A stretch of DNA of 22,380 nucleotides. It comes from Mesotaenium endlicherianum (taxonomy: Eukaryota; Streptophyta; Zygnematophyceae; Zygnematales; Mesotaeniaceae). The DNA lies in assembly GCA_009602735.1 (NCBI GenBank), contig WELA01003657.1, positions 52,700-75,079 on the forward strand, given 5' to 3'. The stretch's first letter is position 1. Every line of letters starts with the position of its first letter. The notes under the pieces are model-generated. The model ran no database searches and was not told the origin of the DNA. It saw only the letters and a list, made by a program, of their open reading frames with translations. The translations under genes and the position numbers were made by a program. Of the stretch, positions 1 through 12,500 are shown in pieces.

Positions 1-236
1 GGGGGGAGGAGACGTGGGAAGGTGACATGTGTACTTGGTCATTGCGATTGAGTATGTGGCAAGCGTGTGCCAGTTGTGTTTCTTTCGCTGGTGAGGGATG
101 GCCCACGAGGTGGGGCACCTGCTCTCGCCGGGGCATACGTGGGGGCATGCACGTGTAGGGTCATTTGCGAGTAAGTCTGTTCCAAGTGCTGATGGCGGTG
201 GCTGCACTCGGCTGGGGAGCGCGTGTCGTGGCGCAG

Positions 237-1109
237 CTGCTTTCGCTGGAGCACGTGGAGGCGGCGCTGGACCCAACGCGCGAGCTGTCGCGCCTCGTGG
301 CCGAGCGGCGCTACGAGGAGGCTTTCACGCGCGCGCTGCAGCTGTCGGATGTGGCCATCGTGTGGTGGCTGTGCCAGCAGGTCCTGCTCCCCGCCTGCCC
401 TTCCCTCGTCCCGCTCCCCTGCCGAGTTGGAGAAAGAGGGGGGTGAAAAGGGATAGTTTCTACCACACACAAAAGAAGGGGAACCTGGCAATTATGCGCA
501 CTCTCCCCCTCTCCAGCCCACACAGAGCAGGGGAAGCATCTACTCTCTCTGGCCCTTGGGTGAGGGTGATGAAGAGTGCACAACGAGCCCCCATTTTTTT
601 GTGATCACCTGCGGCATGTGCACCAGTTCCCTCCCACTCAGTTCGCTCTCTGCTCTCTTGAAAGGAGTAAGAGGACGTGTCTGCAGTCGTGCGTGGGTGC
701 TTGCGCTTGCCCACACATGGGTGCGCGCACGTTCTTGTGCCTGCGCCCAAGCCTAAGTGTGTGTGTGTGCATGCGCATGTGCGCTCCTTGTGCGCAGGTC
801 GAGAGAGAGCCCCTATTTGCCGGCGGCCCAGAGGCGCTGAGCCAGGGGGTGGTGCTGTCGCTGGTGCACCAGCTCAGCTACGACCTGTCAGTGGACAAGC
901 TGCCCAAGTTGCTGTGGCTGCGCTCGGGCACGCTGTGCCTCAACCCCTCGCACCCCCACGTGGCGCCGCACGCGCGCCCCGTGCTGGAGCAGGTGTACGG
1001 GGCCGTGCACGCTGAGCTGGCGCACGCAAAGCCCGACGCAGGGCCGCTGGCGGGGGAGCTCCGGCTGCTCATCCACATTCTGAACTCGCTGCTGACCGCC
1101 TGCAAGTAG
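237..1109 (+). CDS. VCS: VARICOSE/EDC4 (Ge-1) mRNA-decapping scaffold, C-terminal end (partial)
   Basis: Two exons are visible: 237-380 (48 codons, acceptor gcgcag, donor CAG|gtcctg) and 798-1109 (103 codons plus TAG, acceptor tgtgcgcag). Both junctions are phase 0. The first exon carries [20 protein letters not shown] and the segment through WWLCQQ. The second carries [14 protein letters not shown] and ends in [14 protein letters not shown]. This order is the conserved C-terminal helical domain of plant VARICOSE and animal EDC4/Ge-1, including the terminal N-S-x-L-x-x-C-K. The family scaffolds DCP1/DCP2 in cytoplasmic P-bodies during 5'-3' mRNA decay. The WD40 region and most of the protein lie outside the window to the left. 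The 237 acceptor is the best guess, because the frame stays open upstream to about 165. Family call is firm; the left exon edge is less certain. Confidence 0.88.
757..784. repeat. Alternating purine-pyrimidine tract in the VCS intron
   Basis: Twenty-eight bases alternate strictly between purine and pyrimidine: a (GT) run followed by GCATGCGCATGTGCGC. The tract lies in the 417-base intron 381-797 and ends 13 bases before the exon acceptor. Other GC/TG-alternating patches lie just upstream around 720-727. Confidence 0.8.
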
Positions 1110-2823
1110 GCGTACCTATGGATGGCTTGCTGTCAGCCCATGTTACTGGTGGGTTGGTATGGTAGTTTGGCGAGGTTGGCGCTCAACGTGTGGCGTGTGG
1201 CGCGTGCGTGTGTGGCGAGAGGTGCGTAAGGAAGGCGCGAGAGGGAGAGCAAAGGGTGGAAGTGAATCCGGAAGTCTGATTGTAATACAGGCTTATGCTC
1301 CACTTTGGTAGGAACAGCAGGAGAAGGGGAAAGCAAGGGTGGGAACAGTCTGAATGTGGCTTGCTTAGCATTCTGTAAGGAAGAAATAGTCAGGCTGCAG
1401 TTAAAGGCTGACGCAGGCAGGCGAAGAGTGTGGAGGTGCAGACATGGCCCCCTCGCATAACGAAAGTTTTGTTGCACGATAGATCCCACCGTATGTCTCA
1501 GGCTTCGTATCGTGCTCATTGGTTGTCAGTCGCTTATCAGTTGTCCAGCATATGTACAGCAGGGTCTGCGTTTGGACCAGGGGGTTCCAGGTCCTTAGGT
1601 CTAGGCTGTAGTATCTTTTTGCGGGACATAATTGTTCTGTTGTTGCATTTGATGGCAGTATTCGCATGTAGCTCACTGGGGGCCCCTTGTGTCATATCCT
1701 CTTGCCCCTAAAAGATGCTGGAAGAGCTACTTGGGCAAGCAAGTGGTAGAAGAGCAATATTTGTGTCACACCTTTGTATGATGCTTATGCTGGTGTCGAT
1801 TTTCAAGGCTCTGTGGGCTTACATCATAACCCAACTGCCTGGCCCAAGATGAAGCATATGGTTATGAAAGCAAAACTTAGTAACCTTGTGATATTTAAGG
1901 ACACCCTACTAGTGTGCATTTTTAAGGTGAAGATTATGGGCCCCACATTGCCTGGGCAGGTGAACTGAAATTGGCAAAAGACCATATCACCTACGCGCCA
2001 AATCATAATGATTTGTGTTGTAGAAGCTTGGTATCCACCAAGTGTAAAACACTAAAGAGCACATTTGTGACAGGTATCCCCAATATCCAGTTTCGGCAAG
2101 TGCTAGTCGAACCAGACCAGGGTCGGTTTATAGTTTCACAAAGGTTCTCAAGCAGCAGTCGGCATTTCTACTTCATAAGATGGGGGTCACGAATTTCATA
2201 AAGACAAGCCCTATCTTTAATACCGAACTCCCTCATGAGAATGTGTGACTACACCTCCAGTCATAAGTAAGCCAGTCCATAAATTGATGCAGCATTTGGA
2301 CCACTGGACTGACCAGAAGTCTTCAGCAAGGAGGTTCCAGGGCCACACAGTCATGTTGTAGATCACAGGAAGGAGAACATTTGGGCATGTAGAACATGTG
2401 GCACTTGATATTTGTACCACCTACACCTGTATACAACTTCATACCACTTCAATGCTGCTCCCATAGTTGGATAAGCACAATATTTGCACGTGGGGGTCTC
2501 ATCCACCTAAGTGCAGCAACCTTACTGTGGGTACACTAGTCCTAGCAAGTGCCTAATGCCTTAGATGGATTCCCCACACACCTAGCTGTGGAACCCCCTG
2601 AACTTGGACACACTTTTGTAGCTTGGCAAACTAGTTAGTGTACAGCTGCTTCCACCTCAGCTAGAGAATGATAGAGCAGATGTCGCCTGGATGGTCGGTT
2701 CGAGTGGCATCAACTGTACTTCCATGTATAGAGAACAATTTTGGAACAACGAAGAGCAGCCACAAATATGCAGATGTACATTTGAACAGGAACTTTTACT
2801 GAAGGTACCTAGAAGGGGTGAGC
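1110..2823. other. Intergenic stretch between the convergent VCS and PRK genes
   Basis: This 1.7 kb between two stop codons should hold the 3' UTRs and polyadenylation sites of both genes. Open frames here are at most about 130 codons, overlap on both strands, and show no recognisable protein family. I see no RNA gene, long repeat or transposon end. Confidence 0.6.
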
Positions 2824-5016
2824 TTATGCGGCGACTGGCTGCTTGGCAAGCACACGCTCGTACACCTCCCTGATCTTAAGTCCTACGATGGTCTGGAACA
2901 ATCCCGTGCCGTTGTTGCTGCCGGGGAAGTCGGCGTGCTTCAACATCTGTTGTGTGATCTCACCGTAGAACTTGGTGGACGTGTTGCTCAGGTGGCTCTC
3001 CACGTAGATGAGCTCCTCCAGCTTGTCAAACTGACCGTCCATCTCCACGACAGACACCTGCCAAGATGCTCACAGCTTGTCAGGCAGGGCATCTCCAGGA
3101 CAAGATAGATACAACAACACAGCTCACTGCACCTAAGTGAAAAGCAGCAAGACAGATAGAAAGCAGCCATGAAAGAAAAAGCCTTGAAGATGTTCCTCAA
3201 ATAAGAGATGGAAAGTGTGGTACCTCGTTTCCGTAGTATGTGTCGGGTCCGTAGAAGAACTTGATGCCGGGGTAAGAACACGTCAACTTGCGGCCACAAG
3301 GGATCCAAGAGATGGTGGAGCCCTCGTCATACAAGTAGACGGGGTCAAAGGACTTGTTGTCCTCCTTCATGATCATGCGAACCCTCAACACCTTGGCCTC
3401 AGTGTCATCTGGGATGAGCTGGGTGGGCAGCACCTGGATGACGATGTCTGCGTGCTGCTTCTGGGGATCTGCATGTAGGTTGCATCCAGACGGAGATCCC
3501 ATTAGACCAGTCTCGAAACTATGAGTCAGAAAATACAACTCTATTTCCCAGTCACTCCTTGCCCAGCTGCAACAGCAGCTGCTTGAGATTATGTTCATCC
3601 TGACTTAAAATTCTGATTCAATACCATGTTCTCCAAAAGGTTTTGACAGCTAGTCGTTGAGGTTGAGGACATTGCATTGCCACCATGGTCTTGAAGCTTC
3701 CATGATCTTTATGTATAGCTGGCTTCTGCCCAAACAAGCTGAATAGTTTGATGAGGGGCTAAGATAGATTACCAATGTAAGCATCAAAGTCAGGCTTCCT
3801 GGCAGCAATGCTAGCCTGGATGCTCTCCAAGCTGTGGCCTCTCTCTGCCATATCACGCTGCAACAGTAGAATGTAGCCAGGATAAGAATAATTGAAGAGA
3901 TGGGGCTCACACCGGCAATCAACAGGAGACCAAGACTAGAAGATCAGATTCGTGTTGGGAGCAACCACATTGCAGCACATTGTGACATGCAAATCTCTTG
4001 AACAAGATATTGTGAAATAAAATTCTGAGCATGACTGGCAAGAAGGAATATTAACAGACACTTTCAACATAGTTGTAAGCTATACCTGGATCTTCCATGC
4101 AAATTTGACATCGTCACTGATGTCAAGGTAAATGCTGAAGTCGAGAAGTTCACGGACGCGCTCGTCATACCTGCATTAACATCATCCGCTGATTAGGACT
4201 ACATTTCTATACAATTTCGATTGCAAACTCCTTTTAAGAACGGAACCGTAAAGAAATAGGAATAGAGGGGGCTAAATCTGAAGACATTGTTAAACATAAA
4301 AGTCACAAAGAAAGGGAAGTAGGAAATTGACAAAGAATCCATAGTGGCTGTCTAAAAATAGGGAGAAGGCCATACATTGGGTGCAGGCCCTCAATGACAA
4401 GGATCTTGGGGGGCTCGATTCTCTCAGCAGGGTCAAGCAGCCCACTGACGTGGTTGTAAATGGGCTTGTCAACGGCCTTTCCTTCCTTGAGAGCCTTCAC
4501 TTGCTCGTACATCAGGTCGAAATCATTGGCACGAGGGTCCAGGGCGGTCACACCCTCCTTCTTGCGTCCAAACCTGTCCAAAGAATGGTAGTCATCAAGG
4601 CAGATGACAGTGGTGGTATCACTGATAAGAGTGTTTGAGTCGGGGTTTCCACCCTTGGGAGGCTTAGCAGCTCCACCGAAGACGCTAGTCATACGCCTCA
4701 TAAAAGTACTCTTCCCGCATCCTGAGTCAGCTGCCAAACCAATGACTACAACCTTGTCCTGAGCTGCGCAAACAATGCGGCCGTTCCTGCCCCTCTGTGT
4801 CCTCTTCTTGGAGGCTGTGCTTGCAATAGGCATGGCGTTAACCTGGAGAGATCCAGAGACAGTCGACATGTGAAGTTCACTAGACAGAGCTCCAAACGAC
4901 CTAGGCATCGCCACCTGGCTCATTGAAGAGGCTGTAGAAGCACATTGTGCCTTGGAGTGTGCCTGGAAGCCAGACACGAGAGTGCGGGAAGATGAGATGG
5001 CAGCCATGGACGCCAT
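2824..5016 (-). CDS. PRK: Phosphoribulokinase, chloroplast precursor (complete, 5 exons)
   Basis: Calvin-cycle enzyme that phosphorylates ribulose 5-phosphate to ribulose 1,5-bisphosphate in the stroma. Exons on -: 5016-4376, 4170-4086, 3857-3773, 3468-3224, 3057-2824 (1,290 nt, 429 residues). All introns are GT-AG with matching phases. The first junction splits Met as AT|G and restores HPMYDERVRELLDF. Residues 1 to about 83 are Ser/Ala/basic-rich and end at IVCA-AQDK, a likely transit-peptide cleavage site. The P-loop GLAADSGCGKST is at 93-104, and the LDDYHSLDR segment follows Cys139. The thioredoxin pair Cys100/Cys139 and the C-terminal pair Cys328/Cys334 (PCGRKLTCSYPG) match spinach Cys16/55 and 244/250 with identical spacing. 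The enzyme is therefore expected to be redox controlled through thioredoxin and CP12/GAPDH (family knowledge). The start is the first ATG of MASMAA; a second ATG follows three codons later. Confidence 0.97.
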
Positions 5017-6532
5017 CGAGGAAGCTCAGAGGAGCAGTGGAGAAGCACAGGACGATAGGATAAGAGCTCTGCAAATAGCTATCGGGGGCCTGATGGGCAC
5101 AGAGCTTGGCACTGTCGAAATTCCGACTGGCTCTCGACCGGCGAACTACCCGCAGTGATACCCCGATAGAACTTGTTTCTGGCTGACAGCTGCACCTTCA
5201 CTCACATCGCTGCCGTTCGTTTCTGACCGCAGATGTGCTTACTCCTCTCCCAGCCAGGAGTTTTTCAGCATCGACGTCAAATGTGAACTTTTAGATGGCC
5301 ATAAATCGGCCCTAACGTACGCTTTTTGACGGATGCATATTATGTGATCACCCATAAGAAGCTCCTTCGGCAGCGCCAGTCCACCCTGATTCCTTCAATC
5401 CCGTTTTATTCACTTCGAAAGTACCTCGATAGCGTATTAAAGAATCTACGGGCTGGCTGCCCCAATCCGCACTGGCATACAACATGAAACAGTCGCAAAC
5501 AGTCGTGAATGGCCGCAGACATTGGCTTGCATGATGTACAACCGCTTACTAGCGTGTTCGAGAATGTCACTATTTTCATTGCTGTGACGTCGTTAACACC
5601 GGGTTCAGAGTGGGCTCGACGTCCCCCGCAGGTCCCCAGTCTTGCTCATCTCAACATGTACCATTTTGGTATATCGACAAGGAACATATAATAGTGCTGC
5701 ATGTGAAATTTTTTTGATTACAGCTTCATCAAGTTCTTTAGAACGTGGGCAGAGAGACTGTCGCAATTTAGAGATTGTCGCAAATTGAAGGACTTGGGGA
5801 CAATGTGGATATCGCTGGTAGAACATTTTCATATGCGCGCTCCAATCTTCATTGGCTAGAAAATGCACACAATGAATACTAGAGTTGTCCAGCCACTTCT
5901 CAAAACCCAAAGATTTCCCTACCTTATAGAGTGCACCTATTTATTTGCACCCGAGGTGACGTACCCCTTGCATGCATGCATAGGTCGGCACATGTTCCAA
6001 CTGACTAGTTCGGTACAAAGTGTATAGTCCATGTGCTTGGTCTCTTAATAGCCAAAGCCCTTTGATGTGACAAATAGCACGCGCTTAAAACTCAATCACT
6101 CATCTTTAGAAATTCTCTATATCACTACAATCAAATCAATATTGACATTGGTAAACATCAACAATTGCTAAAAGTAGACACTTTCAGCCCCGCTAGTTAC
6201 ATACATAAGGGCAAATTACAGTCAAAATCAACATGAGGCTCGTGTTGAACTTCATTCATTTCTCCCACTTTGGGATGTGATCAATCCTTGAAGTCACGAT
6301 CTCTTTTTGTCATCCACTAATGACGACAGTACAATGAGTTGCCAACATGGGGTACAGGCTAAGAGGGGCGCAATACTGTCAACATGTCGATACGGCTTCT
6401 AAGGTTGCTTCTATACAGACAAATACATATTCCTAAGTTTATAACATGCACTTAACCCCTCTGCGAAGCTCGAATTAGACCAATCCATTTAATTACCGTG
6501 CATGGCTGTGACAAGGCATTAGGTAAGAACCA
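5017..6532. other. Intergenic stretch: PRK upstream region and COG2 3' flank
   Basis: AT-richer sequence between the PRK start codon and the COG2 stop codon. The first few hundred bases should contain the PRK 5' UTR and promoter. A GATAAG (I-box-like) lies at 5059-5064, but a six-base match is weak evidence. A 101-codon open frame at 5910-5605 on - has no recognisable family or splice partner. A TGCATGCATGCA run is near 5972. I see no tRNA, repeat array or mobile element. Confidence 0.5.
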
Positions 6533-9500
6533 CTACAGGTCAACTGTTGGCCGATCTGGACTAGCTACGCACTCCCACAACGAACTGTACGCGTTTATGT
6601 CGCTTAACTTCAATCCAAACCGAAGCACCTGGCGTCCATACTCCTGCAACACATGTATACGACAGAAAGAGATCAGGGCCAAAATGGTTAGCCTCAAAAG
6701 CAACAAAATACATTACATTTAACTTTTGCTAGCCCAACCTCTTAGATTCTTACTTTCACGGAACATCCAACGAAGGAACAAACATGGAACAGTTTGCAAA
6801 CGAACACACTGTAATATAAGTTAGAGCTTGAAAGTGCTTGAAAGCTAGTATTTCCCTGCGAAATACCCCCAGTCCAGCAAGAGGCGAGCTGTACCCCTCC
6901 CAACATGGTTGTGGTTGGCAGCTACTCAACATTTCACCCTTGTTTGTCATCTTAGACACTAAGTTCAGCCAGCTATACGATCCAATTCACAAGTCTAGAC
7001 ACAAACAAATTGGCAATGAACAGGTGGAAAGTACCTGGACATCGAAGAAGAGCTGGGCTGTGATCTTTTCCGAATCTGAAATGTTCGAGCCGCTGGCCTC
7101 AGAACTCACTCCCTTGCGCGTGGCGCGTGCCTTCATCATCCTCAGTGATGTTTCCGTCTTCCTTACCTGTTGGACAGACACAGAACTAGCAAGTGAACTC
7201 AGTACCATAGCCTTCCCATGCATTGACAGCAGTCGCAAGCTCTGGGAGGCTCTTAAGAACGTACTCCATTGTCACTTACTCCGATTAACCAATAGCAACG
7301 ACCAGCAATGACGCAGGGGGCAACATAAGCAGGCACAGGTGACGGGTATTCTAGAGTTAGACATGTGATGAAGATGCCATTGCTGTGCCCCATACGCCTA
7401 ATACTGGAACACAATTGGCTATAGATACAGCATGTGATCACGAAGGGGGGTGTCAGGGTCGGAGCCCCTGGTTGCAGATGTCGAAAGTGGACAGAAGTCC
7501 TGAAGGGGGATTGCTGGAATACTGAGATAAGGTTCCATTCGTTACCGTGGTGACTAGTTCCCGGGCCATGTCGTCGTACTTCACAGTGACCCTTGTGACC
7601 ACGGCCACAATGAGCTCCTCCTTTGAGCTTGCGCTAAAATACGATGCCCGGCTGCCCTCCACAAAGCCCTGCAGAAGCACCGCATGCACGCCAGCACGCT
7701 CAATTGGTTCTCTTTTCGCTACACGCTTGCAGATGGGATTCAGACACGGGAGTTCCATGGGACCATCCTTGATAACACCACCGCATGCATGACAGTATAT
7801 CATAATGTATGTCAATAAATCAATGCCCTACAACCTAAGTGCATATTGAAGTCTCAGCGCAATGGTGGTATCACCGCACCCAATGGCAGGCCCTCTGTGA
7901 GATGTTAATGTCTACAATGCTACTGACAGCTGTAACCTCCCAAGCGCTGCCGGAGAAGATTGGCCCATTGGGCCACGAGAGACTGTGAAGAGCTTCTATT
8001 TACTTTGTGCATCAGCTTGCTGCTGCAAGAAAACAGGCCCCTACTGCAAAGAAACGTGCAGACTGGCAGCACAGCAAGTGCAACAGGGCGAGAGGGCAGG
8101 AGGTGGGTGGGTACCTTGAGCGGCTGAAGGACATTCGCCACATAGAGGGAGTGCCTGGTGGGCAGGGGCTTGTTGGTCATGCGATACGTCGTGGTGATCC
8201 CCTTCAGTTGCCTCAAGACCTGCAGGGAGAACGGCAACACTTCGGGATTCGCACAGAACGCCCTATCCACCTCTTTGCCGGCTACTGTCTTCTACTCTCT
8301 CCAAAGAGCTGCAACTCGGCCAGGCCTGCCCTGAGAAGAGCAGACAGGAAGGCGCAGCCAGGGCCTGTTCCAGGAGACAGAATAGGAGCGACCTGAAGAC
8401 ATCGAGCTACTTGTCCACCATATCCTCACGAGTAGGTGGAGGACTTTGTTGAGGCCTGATCATAGCAGGCACGCCAAGTAAGCGCCTGACTAGGAAATTG
8501 GTGAAAGAGAGCCTGCATTGTGTTCCTTTACTGGACACTCTCGGGCAGGTAGTTGCTAGTGCATAAGTCTACTTCATCCTAGACTTGATGCGCGATGGAA
8601 CCTGGGTTTAATGCAGACATCCGCCAGAGACACACACACCGCCCAAGAGGAGAGAAGAAAGAGACGAACAAAACGTGACGAAGATGGCAAGAAAAGCCTG
8701 GCCTTTGGGAGACCAGAAGCATCCCAGAAGCTATGATGACCTGGCAGCAGCACAGAAGCAATGTCGAGAAGAGGAAGAAAGAACCGAGGTGGCACGAGAA
8801 AGAATCGGGCAACGGAAGCCTAGAGAGGACAGAAAGAGATAGAGACAGCATCAGAGCAGGAGCACAGAGGCGGCCTCTTCTCCCCCACCTCGACGCACTT
8901 GTCGGTAATGGCCTCGATGAGAACATCAAAGATGGCCGGCGTGAGCGAGAGCACCGCCTGCGCGGATGCACGCAGTGCGCTCTCTGCCGCACTCCTCACA
9001 GGCGGCGGCACTGCAGGACCCAGGTGCGCACCCACGTGGGGGCTGAGCTTGCTTGCGACAGCCTCCGCCAGCAGCTCCACGTCATACCGCACCTGCGACC
9101 GCGTCACACTCACGCCACACCCCACTTGCCCAGTCAAATAAGCACGTTTGAAAAAGGTGCGTTATGTACTCCACCAGCAGCCCGAGAAAATCATCCCGGC
9201 CACGCCACGCCACGCCGAGGACGACAAGCACGTTAAAAAAGGGAAACGTTGTGCCCTCACATGCAGCCTGTTCTGTCACCCCACACTGCGTGCAGGCTGA
9301 AATTGCACTTAATGAAGGAAATGATCATGAGAGAGTAAGGGGCATAAGGGCACCGAAGAGATAGGGCACCAAAGGGACAGGGCTCCAAGAGTTTAGGGCC
9401 GCACAGGAGTCAGGTGCACAAGGCAGGTAAGTGGCAGGAGCAAATAAAAGGCACAGCCAAGGCACGGCTGCTCCCCATATGCCTACTCCAACCTGCACGT

Positions 9501-12500
9501 GCAGGTAGCAGGGCCCATCCAGGAGGGCCAGGGAGAGAAAGGAGGGTGGGAGAGGAGAACTTACGAGGATGAAGTCTTCAGGTGCATCGGAGAGACCCCA
9601 TTCGCCAAAGCTGCTGCTCTGACCTGCAGCAGCGGCAGCGGTACCGCCAGCCTTGCGCGCCGCCAGGCCTGCTGACACCCACGCCGTGTACCTGCTCCCA
9701 GGGCCAGCCAACCACACCGCTATACCGTGGTGTGAGAGAGAGGGGGTGTTCCTCCTCCAGAGCTCCTGCTAGAAGTGCTACTAGTGCTAACGGTGCTCTC
9801 AGGCCCGGCCCTCTAGCTCATTTGTGACACAGAACCTCCTGTCATAAAAGCAAGAAGACGAAAGAGTTTCTAGAATATACGATGAACAAGGCAACTGGAC
9901 CGAAGCTGCATAAAGAGGGAGCTAAGGGGGGGGGAGAAAGGGGCAGAGTAGGAAGGGTTAGTAACTTCTGCAATGCAGCAGACCTAGACAGAAGCAGCAT
10001 GACAAGAGAACAAGGGTGGAGCTACTGCCGATGAGGCGCACCTGGACAAGAGCTGCAGGGAGAGGCGCAAAAACTTGTCAGAGAGAGAGGCAACGTGCAC
10101 GTCAGGCCGCCAGCACGTCACCAGAGCCTCCCAAAGGGCCGTCGACGGTGCCAGCAAAAGGCCAAGCTCCGTATCTGGCCCCGTTCCTTCGGCCTTCCCT
10201 CCTGGCTCCCCCCCCTTGGTGGGATTCACTAAGCTCAGCTCCTTGCCCTGCAGCACCGTATCCAGCGCCTCTGCTATCTCCCCAAACCTTTCACGGCCAG
10301 ACAGACAAACAGAGGGACAGACAGACTCAGACAGACAGAGACGGACAACGTAAAAAATAGACTCTGCTGCCAGGTCAGGCAACAATTCTCGTGCAGAGCC
10401 GTGCAGGCACGCACAACAGATGCGAGAATGGAATGGAATGGCAGTGCAAGAGAGGCTACATGCGACACACACAAACGCAAACATACACGCATGATCTGCA
10501 TTTCTTCCGTCTGCGGGAGGATCCTGGCAAAGGCAGCAAGATGTTGGCCACACTGGGCGTGTGCTGGAGGCTCAGAGGGCTCCCAGCTCTCAAAAGCTGG
10601 AACAGAATGCTGAGACCTCCTCTGGGCTCAGGGCTCATGGTACAAGAGGCTCAAGGGGCTCAAGAAGCACAGAAGGCTCCTCAGAATCTACAGCCTGTGT
10701 TGGAACACAGCTCTGCTGAATCTCCAGGCCTCTTCTGTACATGCATGCATGATTCTACGTGCATCTGCAGGAGCCACACACGTCGCCAGGAACCAGGAGA
10801 GTCTGCACCTCAGGTTGAAATAAGCTCCAAGGTTCCACTGCTTGATGAAGTCCTGGTAGGCAGCGTGTGAGCGGAACGCCAGCAGGGCCGCATGCGTTCT
10901 GCAGTAGCCTGCCCACCAGCACCATTGCGGCACATGTCAGCCTCCCTCTCCTCGTCCAGCTCCTCGTAAACTTGTGGAGTCCACACGAGCTATTTGTCTC
11001 ACAGCAGCAGGGGAGAGTATTAACTGTAACCAGCAATCATGCTGCACACAGCCAACTGTCTCCGACTAGTTCAACTCTCCATCAGTAGCGAAGCCCGAGG
11101 GAGCGCGAGGAAAGCTCACCTTCAAGAGACGAGAGGAACGCAAGGCTGGCCTTGTAGTTTGCCAGGAACTGCTGGGGCCTGCCCGGGGAGAAGGCGCCAG
11201 GGCGCGCGTGCGAGAGCGCAGCATGCACCTGGCGCAGAATGCTGTTGCTGAGAAACTCGAATGCGTGCAGCCCCGAGTTTGCTGCTCTCCGACCACCCCG
11301 CCCCACCCCACCCAACACCAGGTCATGCCAGGTTCTTTTTCTTCAAACAGTGCCAAGCCATTCCCAGAGGCGCTCCTTGGAGTCTCCAGCAGTGAGAGTG
11401 GAAACAGCAGGGCGGGGCAGCTGTATTACACGCGCTTACAGGCAGATGGATAAGAACCTGGCACAGTGGCTGAATCAAGAGGAGTAAGCAGGAAAGGGAA
11501 GAAGGTGAGAGGAAAGGCAGGAGGAGGCAGACCAAAGGACAAGGGAAGACGACAAGCAGAGATAAAGAGGAAGAGAGGAAGAAGTGAGGAGGACGAGGCG
11601 AGGAGAGGGGGTTGGGGGAGGGGGGNNNNNNNNNNNNNNNNNNNNNNNNNNNNNNNNNNNNNNNNNNNNNNNNNNNNNNNNNNNNNNNNNNNNNNNNNNN
11701 NNNNNNNNNNNNNNNNNNNNNNNNNNNNNNNNNNNNNNNNNNNNNNNNNNNNNNNNNNNNNNNNNNNNNNNNNNNNNNNNNNNNNNNNNNNNNNNNNNNN
11801 NNNNNNNNNNNNNNNNNNNNNNNNNNNNNNNNNNNNNNNNNNNNNNNNNNNNNNNNNNNNNNNNNNNNNNNNNNNNNNNNNNNNNNNNNNNNNNNNNNNN
11901 NNNNNNNNNNNNNNNNNNNNNNNNNNNNNNNNNNNNNNNNNNNNNNNNNNNNNNNNNNNNNNNNNNNNNNNNNNNNNNNNNNNNNNNNNNNNNNNNNNNN
12001 NNNNNNNNNNNNNNNNNNNNNNNNNNNNNNNNNNNNNNNNNNNNNNNNNNNNNNNNNNNNNNNNNNNNNNNNNNNNNNNNNNNNNNNNNNNNNNNNNNNN
12101 NNNNNNNNNNNNNNNNNNNNNNNNNNNNNNNNNNNNNNNNNNNNNNNNNNNNGGGGGGGGGGAGACCCACGAGCAGCAATGAGGTCGAGCAAGAAGCGAC
12201 AGTCAGCCTGGATGTGGAGGCTCAGAGTCTCGTACACCTCCGCCAGCTGGTCCCCCCCTTTGCCTGCTGCCCCCCGTCCAGCCGCGCCCAGCACTCTGGC
12301 CACCATGGGGCTAACCACCACTTCGCGAAAGGTGGCCTCGGCAGCGACCGTGCCATCGAGCGCAGCATAGGCACGCAGGCAGTTGTAGATGACCTTGGTG
12401 TCTCGCTGGTCCAGGCCCCACACCAGGCACTGCCGCAGCTGCGCCGCGAGCCGCTCGTCGGCGCCGCGGATGCGTTTCCCCATGGTTTGCACAAACGGCA

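Noticed and set aside
566-572. GTGATGA resembling a C/D-box snoRNA C box in the VCS intron
   Set aside because: No CTGA D box or terminal stem at a suitable distance.
3215-3478. 87-codon open frame on +
   Set aside because: Exact antisense shadow of PRK exon 4.
5605-5910. 101-codon open frame on - in the PRK-COG2 intergenic region
   Set aside because: No recognisable family, no clear splice partners, AT-rich unconstrained context. Transcript data could change this.
6838-7311. 157-codon open frame on +
   Set aside because: Antisense to COG2 exon 13 (7166-7035), whose reading gives conserved family sequence.
8733-9236. 167-codon open frame on +
   Set aside because: Antisense to COG2 exon 10 and its flanking introns; composition follows the GC-rich complementary exon.
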